Assembly: GCA_001777665.1 (NCBI GenBank)
Contig: MFEQ01000004.1
Location: 1 to 64,000, forward strand
From: Candidatus Doudnabacteria bacterium RIFCSPHIGHO2_02_FULL_42_25
Lineage (GTDB): Bacteria; Patescibacteria; Doudnabacteria; UBA920; O2-02-FULL-48-8
Direction of reading: 5' to 3'
Length of the DNA stretch: 64,000 nucleotides
Below, one piece after another: positions 23,929-31,784 of the stretch (position 1 is the stretch's first letter; every line of letters begins with the position of its first letter). Under the pieces are notes generated by a model. The model was not told where the DNA came from. It did not search any database and saw nothing but the letters and a program-made list of their open reading frames with translations. Position numbers and translations under genes: made by a program.

Positions 23929-24378
23929 TTAAACTCTACGTGCTTTCTTAGGACGCACTCCAGCGTGTGGAATTGGCGTTTGATCTTTAATTGATAGTAT
24001 AGAAAATCCTGAACCCTGTAGCGCGCGCACTGCTGATTCTCGGCCAGTACCTATCCCTTTGACGAACACATCTACTTCGGACAATCCGACATCTTTGAGT
24101 CTAGCTAGAGCTTCTTCCATAGTTTTCTGAGCGGCGTAAGGGGTAGATTTTTTGGAACCTTTAAATCCTGTGCGGCCAGATGAACCCCAACCAATGACGT
24201 TGCCATTCACATCTGTGATGGTAATAATCGTGTTGTTGTAAGTCGATTGGACATAAATTCGGCCACGCGTAACTTTAATCTTCGATTTCTTACGCTTCGA
24301 AGGTGTCGCAGCAGTAGCAGTGCTTGCCGCTGCTTTCGTTTCTTCTCCTGGAATTGTAGTGGTTTTAGTTTGTCCCAT
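23929..24378 (-). CDS. rpsK: 30S ribosomal protein S11
   Basis: 149 residues. The S11 body (GRIYVQSTYNNTIITITDVNGNVIGWGSSGRTGFKGSKKSTPYAAQKTMEEAL...) and the end QTPIPHAGVRPKKARRV are diagnostic. The first 30 residues are an Ala/Thr/Lys-rich extension. It forms part of the platform of the 30S near the Shine-Dalgarno helix. A word array occupies the spacer from rpsM. Confidence 0.96.
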   Translation of the reverse strand: MGQTKTTTIPGEETKAAASTATAATPSKRKKSKIKVTRGRIYVQSTYNNTIITITDVNGNVIGWGSSGRTGFKGSKKSTPYAAQKTMEEALARLKDVGLSEVDVFVKGIGTGRESAVRALQGSGFSILSIKDQTPIPHAGVRPKKARRV

Positions 24379-24380
24379 AG

Positions 24381-24440
24381 ATCATGTATCCCGAAACCTG
24401 AAACCCGAAGCAATTCTGTTTCATGTTTCATGCTTCATGT
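24381..24440. repeat. CATGAAA/GAAACCTGAAACC word array between rpsM and rpsK
   Basis: On the minus strand AAACATGAAGCATGAAACATG is followed by GGGTTTCAGGTTTCGGG. Six or so imperfect copies of 7-8-base words fill the spacer. Confidence 0.6.
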
Positions 24441-24836
24441 TTAAGTTTTCTCGGATGATGCTTTACGTCCTGATCCGGCTGTTCGTCTAACGTTACCTCG
24501 ACGAGTACGTGAATTAGTTTTGGTTCTCTGTCCTCTTACTGGAAGTCCTCGGATATGTCGGATGCCTTGATATGAACCAATTTCTTTCTTCAACTTGATA
24601 TTAGAAGAAATTGTTTGGCGAAGAGCTCCTTCGACGCTGTAGTTCTTTTCTATAAATTCACGAATTTTCGCAACTTCGGCTTCGGTCAATTCTGAAGTTC
24701 GTTTGTTCGGATCGATTTTGGCAGCAGCTAAAATCCGTTTGCTGGCAGGCCAACCCACACCAAAGATATATGGGAGAGCGGCTTCGATTCTTTTTTGTTG
24801 TGGCAAGGTCACCCCTGCAATTCTTACTAGCGCCAT
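24441..24836 (-). CDS. rpsM: 30S ribosomal protein S13
   Basis: 131 residues, contacting the A and P-site tRNAs and the 50S bridge. Seen: MALVRIAGVTLPQQKRIEAALPYIFGVG, LTEAEVAKIREFIEKNYSVEGALRQTISSNIKLKKEIGSYQGIRHIRGLPVRGQRTKTNSRTRRG. Standard fold and length. It follows rpmJ in the operon. Confidence 0.97.
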   Translation of the reverse strand: MALVRIAGVTLPQQKRIEAALPYIFGVGWPASKRILAAAKIDPNKRTSELTEAEVAKIREFIEKNYSVEGALRQTISSNIKLKKEIGSYQGIRHIRGLPVRGQRTKTNSRTRRGNVRRTAGSGRKASSEKT

Positions 24837-24844
24837 GTGTTTTT

Positions 24845-24915
24845 GCGTTAATGGTTATTCGGCGGAGCTGCGCGTATCGGTTAACGTCTGACGATACGCG
24901 TGGCGCTGCCCGATA
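24845..24915. repeat. GTTAACG/GCGCTGC word and hairpin spacer between rpmJ and rpsM
   Basis: Contains CGTATCGGTTAACGTCTGACGATACG, a hairpin (CGTATCG / CGATACG), and GGCGCTGCC. A related stretch (GTTTACCGATACGCGCTGCGCTGCCG) fills the infA-rpmJ spacer at 25036-25140. Confidence 0.5.
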
Positions 24916-24918
24916 CCG

Positions 24919-25032
24919 TCAGCCTTGTCTTTGCTTATGTTTAGGAATTTCGCAAATAATATAAACTCGACCGCGGCGGCGGACAATTTTGCATTTCTTA
25001 CAAATCGGTTTTACACTTGCTCTAACCTTCAT
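24919..25032 (-). CDS. rpmJ: 50S ribosomal protein L36
   Basis: 37 residues, beginning MKVRASVKPICKKCKIVRRR and ending IPKHKQRQG. The zinc knuckle C-x2-C...C...H (CKKC, IICEIPKH) is intact, so this is the zinc-binding C+ form. It binds 23S rRNA late in 50S assembly. It lies between infA and rpsM, its normal place. Confidence 0.95.
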   Translation of the reverse strand: MKVRASVKPICKKCKIVRRRGRVYIICEIPKHKQRQG

Positions 25033-25035
25033 AGT

Positions 25036-25140
25036 TTATCGTTATTCGTCTGCGCTGCGAGTATCGTCTTACGGCGGCGTTGTGCGTTGAGATCCGGTTT
25101 ACGTTTGACGTTTACCGATACGCGCTGCGCTGCCGTTTAA
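25036..25140. repeat. Word-type spacer between infA and rpmJ
   Basis: Repeated GTTTACG/GTTTGACG/GTTTACC words and CTGCGCTGCGAGTATCG/CGATACGCGCTGCGCTGCCG blocks, related to 24845-24915. No frame was found in it. Confidence 0.5.
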
Positions 25141-25143
25141 CTT

Positions 25144-25395
25144 TTAACGCAACCTTCTAATTACGCGACCTCGGGTCAAATCATAAGGGGTTACTTCAAT
25201 GATAACTTTATCCCCTGGTAAAATTCTAATTTTATTTACTCGCAATTTACCGGCTATATGAGCCAAAATAATCTGCCCCGACTCAATTTGCACACGAAAA
25301 ACAGCGTTGGGCAGAGTTTCTACCACTTTACCCTCAAGTTCGATGGTATTTTTTTGTGGGCCTTGCGTCCCTAAATCTTGAGTGCCTGTAGAAAT
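25144..25395 (-). CDS. infA: Translation initiation factor IF-1 with no canonical start codon
   Basis: The OB-fold of IF-1 is clear: NTIELEGKVVETLPNAVFRV, LAHIAGKLRVNKIRILPGDKVIIEV and PYDLTRGRVIRRLR at the end. IF-1 occupies the A site of the 30S during initiation. The conserved first strand (KNTIELEGK) lies upstream of the first GTG (25326), so that GTG is too late. Reading up to the in-frame TAA at 25408-25410, no ATG, GTG or TTG exists. ATT at 25395 (as drawn) or ATC at 25344 are the only near-cognate choices. A diverged MITE-like element ends 22 bases upstream and may have removed the original start. Confidence 0.85.
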   Translation of the reverse strand: MSTGTQDLGTQGPQKNTIELEGKVVETLPNAVFRVQIESGQIILAHIAGKLRVNKIRILPGDKVIIEVTPYDLTRGRVIRRLR

Positions 25396-25416
25396 ATGAG
25401 TGGGTTCTTACTTAAA

Positions 25417-25517
25417 CCCCGTTAGAGATAACGAATACTAGTAAAATGGGGTCTAAAATTTAAAAATATCTTAGATAATAACAAATTACTTAACCGTTAA
25501 TTAATCTCTAAACGGGG
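25417..25517. mobile_element. MITE-like element, CCCGTTAG family, diverged copy C
   Basis: Ends CCCCGTTAGAGAT / ATCTCTAAACGGGG, 101 bases. Next to the right end the complement reads GATTAATTAAC, matching the subterminal GATTAGTTAAT of copies A and B, so it lies in the opposite orientation. No clear target duplication. It sits just upstream of infA. Confidence 0.6.
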
Positions 25518-25544
25518 TAATTTGCTCAAAAATGATAACAAATT

Positions 25545-25573
25545 CTGACAGATGTGTCAACTCGAATTAGAAT
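25545..25573 (+). promoter_or_regulatory. Possible promoter for the candidate ncRNA
   Basis: CTGACA (25545-25550), a 17-base spacer and TAGAAT (25568-25573). The -35 region overlaps a TGACA-GATG-TGTCA palindrome that could be an operator. Only moderately close to consensus. Confidence 0.35.
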
Positions 25574-25574
25574 A

Positions 25575-25611
25575 CCCCTCTCCTTGAGAGGAGAGGGGCC
25601 GGGGGTGAGGT
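25575..25611. repeat. REP-like palindrome without an adjacent nuclease gene
   Basis: CCCCTCTCC-TTGAGA-GGAGAGGGG followed by CCGGGGGTGAGG. Same design as the palindromes around the two DUF559 genes (15432, 15823, 40380, 40797). Confidence 0.75.
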
Positions 25612-25653
25612 AGATTTATAGCTAACATTAGCCATTTTCTATATCTAAGGCCA

Positions 25654-25785
25654 GCCGACACTTGCAAAAATATAGTCAGAATTCGAAGCGAGCTGTAGTG
25701 TTGCGACGGTAGAGGTATAGGTCTTCTGAGCAACATGAAGAGAGTAAGCGAGCTAAGAATTCTGGTATATTTTTGCCGTGTCGCC
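25654..25785. repeat. Long imperfect inverted repeat
   Basis: Arms pair as GCCGACAC/GTGTCGCC, then GCAAAAATATA/TATATTTTTGC (11 perfect), AGAATTC/GAATTCT (7 perfect), and the inner TGTTGC/GCAACA. AGCGAGCT appears unpaired on both sides between the last two stems. Confidence 0.7.
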
Positions 25786-25792
25786 AATTTTT

Positions 25793-25828
25793 GGGCGGAT
25801 CGCTAAAACGCGATCCGCCCTTTTGTTT
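25793..25828 (+). terminator. Strong plus-strand terminator
   Basis: GGGCGGATCGC-TAAAAC-GCGATCCGCCC, an 11-base perfect stem, followed by TTTTGTTT. The minus strand has no T-run, so the direction is plus. Confidence 0.85.
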
Positions 25829-25878
25829 GGTACAAAAGGTGGAGAATAAATAATAACTTGAGTATTAATTATAGAAAT

Positions 25879-25933
25879 GGATCCCGGATCGCCCTTCACC
25901 CTGGTATATTCCAGGGAACGTAGCGTCCGGGAT
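25879..25933. repeat. Palindromic repeat after the BaseplateJ-like gene
   Basis: ATCCCGGA ... TCCGGGAT enclosing CCCTGG-TATATT-CCAGGG. Related to the CCCCGGA/TCCGGGG palindromes at 20949 and 34731. It ends 5 bases before the stop codon of the upstream minus-strand gene and could act as a 3' end-stabiliser. Confidence 0.6.
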
Positions 25934-25937
25934 GGAC

Positions 25938-27497
25938 TTATTGCTTAAGCACTGTTTCGATATTTATTTTCCCGTTGAATCTTGGGGCTTTGTGGACGAA
26001 CCACTCGGGCCAGAACTTTACTTCTACATCATCGACTTCTGGCTTGCTTAGCAAAATTTCTTTTATTTCTAATTCATTTTTTCCAGTCAGAAGCTTTGAG
26101 AGATTATCAGTATCCATTTTGTACGCAGCGACGGTTTCGAAATGCACTGACAAAACACCTTTGGTCTGGGCTGGATCTATTGTCTTATAGACGGCTTCAT
26201 ACTTCGACTCTGCAGACTCAAGGAGGTATTTATCATCTGATAAGACTTCATTGATTTTTGCCAAAACAACTTCGCTGACATCATCTTCACGGAATGCCAG
26301 TCCACTGACCCGTGCGATTATCGTCATATCGAAACTAGTAACTTCAGCACCAATATTTTTATTCGCCGTTTTTGCCAATACTTCTTTTTTGGAGCCCGAA
26401 TCCAGTAACTTCATTTCAACAGAGTTGGTTTGAGATATTTCAGCAGCAGCCACAGATACAATTTCAACTAGCATGGCATCTGTCGCTTTATCGATGTCTT
26501 CCTGGGTCAGGATTTTTGTAACTGCGCCCGTTGTTCCTCCAGTCAATGCCTGGGGATTAGTAGCATATACATCAGCATTACCCAGGGCCGCATTGGAAAT
26601 TTGAAATCGCGTATTCGCGGCGAGATTCGAATCCGCTCCCCCATCTTGGGCAATAATTTGGATTCCGGTTGTAGAAGCGCCGTTACCCCGAATTCCACCG
26701 ACATCACTCACGAAATTAAACTTTTTGCCATTCGCAATCAAAGTCGTAGTAGCTGCTTTAAGTGTTAAAGTATTCGGAGTGTTATTAACTATTGTTACTG
26801 TTCCTGTGGCTTTTGTACCTGACGACTTAGTCCCTGTTGTATCAAATGTTTTAGTTAATGAAACTTCTTTCGAAACTACTACACCAGGAATAGAAAGTGC
26901 CGACGCATTCACTGCTTTATTTTCTTTATCAACACTGACTTCGAAATCTCTCGATATAGCTTCTGATCTCGCCGTAACTTTCACATTGGCTTTTGGTAAC
27001 AGCACTAGTGCCCCAAACACTGCCACTATCACCACCACTAAAATTAAAATAAAAAATTTGGAAAACTTGGAAGACTTCTTGGCAATTTCAAATTCGAGCC
27101 TGGAACCGCTGGGTTCATACGACTGATGTACGACATGATGTTGTGGTTCTTCATGGACTTTTTTCGACATCGTGATATCGCCAAATTGGGTCCCAGGTTT
27201 TGGACTAGCATTAGTCCGACGAGTGGGCCTCACGGCTTTTACTGAAGTCACCTCACCGGGTAACATCCCAACTTTCTTTACGAGCTGCATCCCCGCTTCG
27301 TCAGAAGTTTGAATTTTTACTTCTTTACCATAAATCTCACCAGTCTTCTTTAGTAGCCTCAAATGGTTCTGATTCCGTAAGATAGCCGACCCAGATTCTA
27401 ACTCAAAAACCACCCCATCATCCTTTAGGGATTTGATCTGCTTTACTGCTTCAACCAGATCGTTTTTCTTATTTAATTTAAGGATTTTGAGGGACAT
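25938..27497 (-). CDS. Single-pass membrane protein with baseplate-J-like extracellular region
   Basis: A 519-residue protein. The first 150 residues are cytoplasmic, with a basic/Pro linker (VRPTRRTNASPKPGTQ). One membrane helix, FFILILVVVIVAVFGALVLLP, lies at about 148-168. The rest is extracytoplasmic and Thr/Ala/Gly-rich, with alternating beta segments like phage baseplate J-type proteins (TKSSGTKATGTVTIVNNTPNTLTLKAATTTL). Such proteins are common in CPR genomes and remain uncharacterised. It stands downstream of pgi, 18 bases apart, same strand. A cell-surface or secretion-apparatus role is possible; no catalytic motif seen. Confidence 0.6.
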   Translation of the reverse strand: MSLKILKLNKKNDLVEAVKQIKSLKDDGVVFELESGSAILRNQNHLRLLKKTGEIYGKEVKIQTSDEAGMQLVKKVGMLPGEVTSVKAVRPTRRTNASPKPGTQFGDITMSKKVHEEPQHHVVHQSYEPSGSRLEFEIAKKSSKFSKFFILILVVVIVAVFGALVLLPKANVKVTARSEAISRDFEVSVDKENKAVNASALSIPGVVVSKEVSLTKTFDTTGTKSSGTKATGTVTIVNNTPNTLTLKAATTTLIANGKKFNFVSDVGGIRGNGASTTGIQIIAQDGGADSNLAANTRFQISNAALGNADVYATNPQALTGGTTGAVTKILTQEDIDKATDAMLVEIVSVAAAEISQTNSVEMKLLDSGSKKEVLAKTANKNIGAEVTSFDMTIIARVSGLAFREDDVSEVVLAKINEVLSDDKYLLESAESKYEAVYKTIDPAQTKGVLSVHFETVAAYKMDTDNLSKLLTGKNELEIKEILLSKPEVDDVEVKFWPEWFVHKAPRFNGKINIETVLKQ

Positions 27498-27515
27498 GTA
27501 AGGTATTCTAACACA

Positions 27516-28319
27516 TCAGGAAGAAAGTGAAGAAAACTGCACTGCGTACTTAATCGGATTGTTGAGAAACTCGAGAAGTTTAGGATTTCGGATAGCTGCA
27601 GTATACATTGGTTCCTGGGCATCAAATCCGAAATCGGTTCGGACTTTGTCATTCATGGTTAACTTGCGCATTAAAGGTTGGTTTTCATAATTTTCATTTT
27701 TTACAAAAGTTGGTTGACCATCTTTGCCCCTAATTACATAAATTGCCATACCCTCCTTCTCTTTTATCGGTTCATAGAGTGGTTTGTAATCGGTCGATAT
27801 CCAATTTGCAGTAACTAAAACCTCCGCTCCGATGTTGACGATAATATGACCATAATTAGGTGGGTAAATAACTTTATCACCGGCTCCAGCCTCGAATGCT
27901 AAAATTGTAATAACATTCTTCATCTCTGGATCCATTTTTTGGAGCAAAAATAATGCTTTTCCGTTTAAGACTTCGTAAATTTCTGGATGAGCAACTGTGG
28001 ATCCTTCAATATTCTGATGATAATGCCCAAGTGTTTTGTTATACTCGTCTCCAAGCATTATTGGTGGAATAATAGTAACGTCATACTGAATATGGTTAAC
28101 CGCAGTAAGGGTTTTATCTGATTCGAGAGATATTCCGCGGTACACATGATACAGCTCTTCTTGTTCTGGTTTGGCTTTGCGGTCAAACAGGACAGGCTCC
28201 ATTTCGGATAATTTGCGGACGAATTTTTGACCACTTTCCACTACACCCGGCTTTAAATTGAGCTGAAAGTCATCTGTGACTTCCATGGGAAGACCGGAAA
28301 CTTTAGTTAAATCGATCAT
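27516..28319 (-). CDS. pgi: Cupin-type glucose-6-phosphate isomerase (archaeal type)
   Basis: A 267-residue cupin phosphoglucose isomerase, interconverting glucose-6-phosphate and fructose-6-phosphate with a bound metal. The metal-binding residues are in TLGHYHQNIEGSTVAHPEIYEVLNG (H-x-H and E) and in YPPNYGHIIVNIG (the final His). This fold is unrelated to the usual bacterial PGI and is typical of Thermococcales and some CPR bacteria. Length is longer than the ~190-residue archaeal enzyme, with an N-terminal extension. Coupled to alaS (7 bases apart). Confidence 0.88.
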   Translation of the reverse strand: MIDLTKVSGLPMEVTDDFQLNLKPGVVESGQKFVRKLSEMEPVLFDRKAKPEQEELYHVYRGISLESDKTLTAVNHIQYDVTIIPPIMLGDEYNKTLGHYHQNIEGSTVAHPEIYEVLNGKALFLLQKMDPEMKNVITILAFEAGAGDKVIYPPNYGHIIVNIGAEVLVTANWISTDYKPLYEPIKEKEGMAIYVIRGKDGQPTFVKNENYENQPLMRKLTMNDKVRTDFGFDAQEPMYTAAIRNPKLLEFLNNPIKYAVQFSSLSS

Positions 28320-28326
28320 ATGGATG

Positions 28327-30000
28327 TTAATTAATTATCGCTTTGATTCGGCGGACGCCAGCAGAAACGGCTTCTTCTTTCTGAATTTTTACCTCGCCTA
28401 TCGCTCCTGTGTGTTCGACGTGGGGACCTCCACAAAACTCTCGAGAAACGACCGCATTCGACTGAGGGTCATATATAGTATATACCGAAACAGTCTCTGG
28501 GTACTTCTCACCGAAAACCCCGATGGCTCCCAGATTTTGCGCCTGGTCAAAGGACATTTCTTCCCGTTTTACCCTTAAATCCCTTTTTACCCACTCATTA
28601 ACAAGTTTTTCTACTTCGGATTTCTCTTCATCCGTCATCTTCTGTTTATGTGTGAAATCAAATCTAGTTCGCTCTTCAGTGATATTACTCCCTTTTTGCC
28701 AAACTTCTGACCCGAGCACCTTTCTCAAAGCTGCGTTAAGTAGATGCGTGGCAGTGTGCAGTCTGACAACTTTTTCGGAATGATCGGCGAGACCGCCCTT
28801 GAACTGACCCGCAGACGCAGTCCTGGATAATTCTTGGTGCTTTTTAAATTCTTCTTCGAATTTTTCTCTTTTTAAACTTTGGGCTTTAGGACCAGCGACC
28901 TCTTTGATGACTTCAAACGGCAAACCGAAACTTTCATAAAGTCTAAAAGCAGTTGCAGCATTTAAGTCCTCTGTTTTTTCTAGCTCTTTCAGTCCTAACT
29001 GCAGAGTTTTATAAAACTTGTCAGATTCATTGCGCCAAACTTGAATTATTGCCTTTTCTTCTAAGTTATAAATGCCCTTAAACTTTAGAACGAATTCGTC
29101 AATAATCAAATACGGGGAAATATCAATATTTTTTTTATTATACAGTTCCTCCAGCGTAATTACTCGACGCATAAGTCTACGCAACACATAACCCTGTTCT
29201 TTATTAGATGGAATCACGCCATCATCAATCAAAAAAGTGGCGGCACGGATATGGTCAAGAATAATCCGCTTATCTCTAGTTGAGATTTCAGGATTTAATT
29301 TTCCGATTGGACCATCAAACAAATCCGTCTCGTATACATTTTTTATTTTTTGAACAACAGTAAGCAGTCTTTCCAATCCCATTCCCGTATCAATGCCAAC
29401 AAATTTTAGTGGTTGAAATTTTTTATTTTTAGTTTGAAAATATTGATTGAAAACAATATTCCAAATTTCTAAACCATTTACATAAATCTCGGTAGTCGGA
29501 CCACAAGGCCCTTCGTCACCAGTGGGTCCCCAAAAATTATCTTGGCGACCTGATAGTTTGACTATAATATTTGAATCTATAGCTTTCCAAATTGATTCTG
29601 ACTCGGTATCAGCAGGAATCCCCTCTTCCCCTTTAAAGACAGAAACGTAATCGATGGTTAAATTTAATCCCTTAGTGATGAATTCGTGGGCATATTCGAT
29701 CGCTTCTTTCTTACCATAACCACCGAATGAAAAATTTCCCAACATTTCGAAAAATGTTAGATGGGTGTCGTCTCCCACTTCGTCTATATCAGAAGTGCGG
29801 ATACATTTCTGTACTGAAGTTACACTTTTTGCAGGTGCACTATCAGGATTTAAATAATATGGTTTAAACTGCTGCATGCCAGCAGTAGTAAACAGAACAG
29901 AGGGGTCATTGACGGGAATTAGAGAAGCCGAGGGCACGATTTTATGCCCTTTGCTTTCAAAGAATTTGAGAAATTTATCCCTTATCTCGCTTGAATTCAT
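28327..30000 (-). CDS. alaS: Alanyl-tRNA synthetase, short form without C-Ala domain
   Basis: A 557-residue AlaRS. The catalytic domain (FLKFFESKGHKIVPSASLIP, FTTAGMQQFKPYYL, LTFFEMLGNFSFGGYGKKEAI) and the editing domain (HTATHLLNAALRKVLG, and CGGPHVEHTGAIG with the zinc Cys/His) are present. The DHHA1/C-Ala domain of the usual ~870-residue enzyme is absent; the protein ends right after editing (VSAGVRRIKAIIN). The natural stop and the adjoining pgi gene argue against a broken gene. Short AlaRS is a recurring feature of reduced CPR genomes. Its start overlaps the ctpA stop at base 30000. Confidence 0.94.
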   Translation of the reverse strand: MNSSEIRDKFLKFFESKGHKIVPSASLIPVNDPSVLFTTAGMQQFKPYYLNPDSAPAKSVTSVQKCIRTSDIDEVGDDTHLTFFEMLGNFSFGGYGKKEAIEYAHEFITKGLNLTIDYVSVFKGEEGIPADTESESIWKAIDSNIIVKLSGRQDNFWGPTGDEGPCGPTTEIYVNGLEIWNIVFNQYFQTKNKKFQPLKFVGIDTGMGLERLLTVVQKIKNVYETDLFDGPIGKLNPEISTRDKRIILDHIRAATFLIDDGVIPSNKEQGYVLRRLMRRVITLEELYNKKNIDISPYLIIDEFVLKFKGIYNLEEKAIIQVWRNESDKFYKTLQLGLKELEKTEDLNAATAFRLYESFGLPFEVIKEVAGPKAQSLKREKFEEEFKKHQELSRTASAGQFKGGLADHSEKVVRLHTATHLLNAALRKVLGSEVWQKGSNITEERTRFDFTHKQKMTDEEKSEVEKLVNEWVKRDLRVKREEMSFDQAQNLGAIGVFGEKYPETVSVYTIYDPQSNAVVSREFCGGPHVEHTGAIGEVKIQKEEAVSAGVRRIKAIIN

Positions 30001-31229
30001 TACTTTAGAAGTTCTAAGGCCTTGTCCATTTGTGGATCTTTGTCATTTTTGGCGTCATCAGCTGTCATTTCGACTATCACATCTGGTTCCAGCCCGAGCT
30101 TATCAATTCCTCGACCATTCGGAGTAAACCATTTGGCCACAGTAATTTTGATTTGAGATTCACCACGCAACTCTTGTAGTTCCTGGACTGATCCTTTACC
30201 GAAAGTTTTCTCGCCAACAATAGTGGCTGCACCATAATCCTGTAAGGCGCCAGCGACAATTTCTGAAGCTGAGGCCGAGCCGCCATTGACCAATACTATG
30301 GTTTTTATCCCTTTCAACCTTGGTACTCCTTTTGTTCTAAACAGCCTTTCGTCATCACCATATCCCATTTCCTTTACCGCGACTTTATCTGCATCCACCC
30401 AGTTAGAAATAGTCGTGACAGCTGTGTCTAGATAACCCCCAGGATTATTCCGGAGATCCAGAACCATTCCGTCATACCCACCTGTTACTATCTTATCGAT
30501 TGTTTGATCCAGCAATCCTTTCGTACCATCACCAAATTGATTCATTTTGACTACGGCAATTTTTTTACCATTCACGGTCTTGTCTTCCAACTTCACACTT
30601 TTAATTTCGATCTTCGCTCTAGTGATTGTAATTTCCACGGGTTCACTTGTTTCTTTGTGAACGACTGTCAATGTCACTTGGGTGCCTGCCTTGCCACGAA
30701 TTTTGCTCACTGCAACATCTGTGGTCATACCGATGGTGCTTTCGCCATCGATTTCCAGAATCGTATCACCTGCTAGGATACCAGCGCGTTCGGCTGGAGT
30801 ATCTTCCAGCGGGGCCACAACGACGATCTGTTCATTTTTCTTTCCGATTTCAGCCCCAATGCCATCGAATGACCCACGAAGCTGTTCACGAAACTTTTTG
30901 GCATCATCTGGACGAAGAAAAGCTGTATATGGATCGCCAGCAGCTCCGACCAATCCTGAAACCGCGCCATACATTAATTCGACCTGGTCCAATGGACGAT
31001 CGACGTATTCATTATTTAATCGATCAAGCGCTTCCCAAAGTAATGAATAATCTGCAGAAGTTGCGGGCGCATTCCCTTTATTTATTTCAATCTTACCGTT
31101 TGTAACTGTAAGACCTGATTTACCTGAAAGAAATCCCAAAGAAAAAACTCCGACAACCAATAGCAGGATAAGAAAATATTTTGGGATCGGACTTTTCTTT
31201 GCTTCTGACGTCAATTCTTGATTAAGCAT
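30000..31229 (-). CDS. C-terminal processing serine protease (S41, CtpA)
   Basis: A 409-residue exported protease. One N-terminal signal-anchor helix (YFLILLLVVGVFSLGFLSG, about 18-37). A PDZ domain (FDGIGAEIGKKNEQIVVVAPLEDTPAERAGILAGDTILEIDG) is followed by the S41 domain with catalytic Ser in NGGSASASEIVAGAL and Lys in VGEKTFGKGSVQEL, plus LDLRNNPGGYLD. It trims or degrades envelope proteins from the C-terminus. It is the first gene of the ctpA-alaS-pgi run. Confidence 0.95.
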   Translation of the reverse strand: MLNQELTSEAKKSPIPKYFLILLLVVGVFSLGFLSGKSGLTVTNGKIEINKGNAPATSADYSLLWEALDRLNNEYVDRPLDQVELMYGAVSGLVGAAGDPYTAFLRPDDAKKFREQLRGSFDGIGAEIGKKNEQIVVVAPLEDTPAERAGILAGDTILEIDGESTIGMTTDVAVSKIRGKAGTQVTLTVVHKETSEPVEITITRAKIEIKSVKLEDKTVNGKKIAVVKMNQFGDGTKGLLDQTIDKIVTGGYDGMVLDLRNNPGGYLDTAVTTISNWVDADKVAVKEMGYGDDERLFRTKGVPRLKGIKTIVLVNGGSASASEIVAGALQDYGAATIVGEKTFGKGSVQELQELRGESQIKITVAKWFTPNGRGIDKLGLEPDVIVEMTADDAKNDKDPQMDKALELLK

Positions 31230-31284
31230 GAATTAACTTTACCATAATCAGGAAAGGTCGTAAAATGATAAGCCCTGATAGGTG

Positions 31285-31313
31285 TTGACAAGCATTTATT
31301 GCAGCTTTATAAT
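31285..31313 (+). promoter_or_regulatory. Consensus sigma-70 promoter of the 31.3-31.8 kb unit
   Basis: TTGACA (31285-31290), a 17-base spacer and TATAAT (31308-31313): both boxes match the consensus exactly, the best promoter in the window. Confidence 0.88.
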
Positions 31314-31511
31314 TTAGGCAAGAGCCGATGTTTGGCTCAAACACTCAAGAAACAAAGCACAATCTCAAGTTAGAGAGGAGGATTTACGGCCATAAACCGC
31401 AGACCTCGCTTTCGACGTCTCGCACGTAGGCGACCGTTTTTCCTGTTGATCTCTCCACCGACGCCACCCTACGGCGTCACGCTCCTCACCGCGCGTTCGA
31501 ACGGAGGCACG

Positions 31512-31571
31512 ATGAGTACATCGGCACGTGGATCGCCCACACACCTGCGCAGAAAAGCGCGAGCACCCTAG
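31512..31571 (+). CDS. Candidate 19-residue basic microprotein
   Basis: MSTSARGSPTHLRRKARAP, preceded by AACGGAGGCACG with GGAGG 5 bases from the ATG; the same AACGGAGGCAC leader precedes the two-helix membrane protein at 20563. It is basic and short; coding status rests only on the ribosome site. Confidence 0.3.
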   Translation: MSTSARGSPTHLRRKARAP

Positions 31572-31784
31572 TCATCTGACGATCGCTCGCGATCTCTCTT
31601 CCGGCTCGATGCTCGACAGCCCTTTCTTTGATGGGTGTAACGCCTAACAACCTGCCGTCTGCAGTGGAATGCCCCCAATAGTGATGACCAACCCGCGTCG
31701 CCTCGGCGTACGCAATACGCACCTTGTGCGTTGGTCTACAAACCCGTCGAGGGGCTGGACTCTGTCCCGCCCCTCACCTCTCCT

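Larger units (their letters stand above)
25580..25828 (+). ncRNA. Candidate structured non-coding RNA
   Basis: A plus-strand unit lying between minus-strand genes, with no plausible protein. It contains the REP-like hairpin, a 132-base imperfect long hairpin (25654-25785) and a strong plus-strand terminator (25793-25828) for which no plus-strand gene exists nearby. A promoter-like pair lies at 25545-25573. It did not match tmRNA, SRP RNA or RNase P by eye; 6S RNA is conceivable because the long hairpin has a central open region, but no defining 6S motif was verified. A dispersed repeat that merely folds is the alternative. Confidence 0.4.

Noticed and set aside
25557..25787. A 76-codon minus-strand frame in the infA-upstream gap
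   Set aside because: It is read through the REP-like palindrome and the long inverted repeat, has no ribosome site, and its sequence (LPHPRPLSSQGEG) is a typical translation of such repeats.
31486..31722. A 78-codon minus-strand frame in the 31.3-31.8 kb unit
   Set aside because: The promoter and terminator of the unit point to the plus strand, and the frame has no ribosome site; high G+C lengthens random frames.
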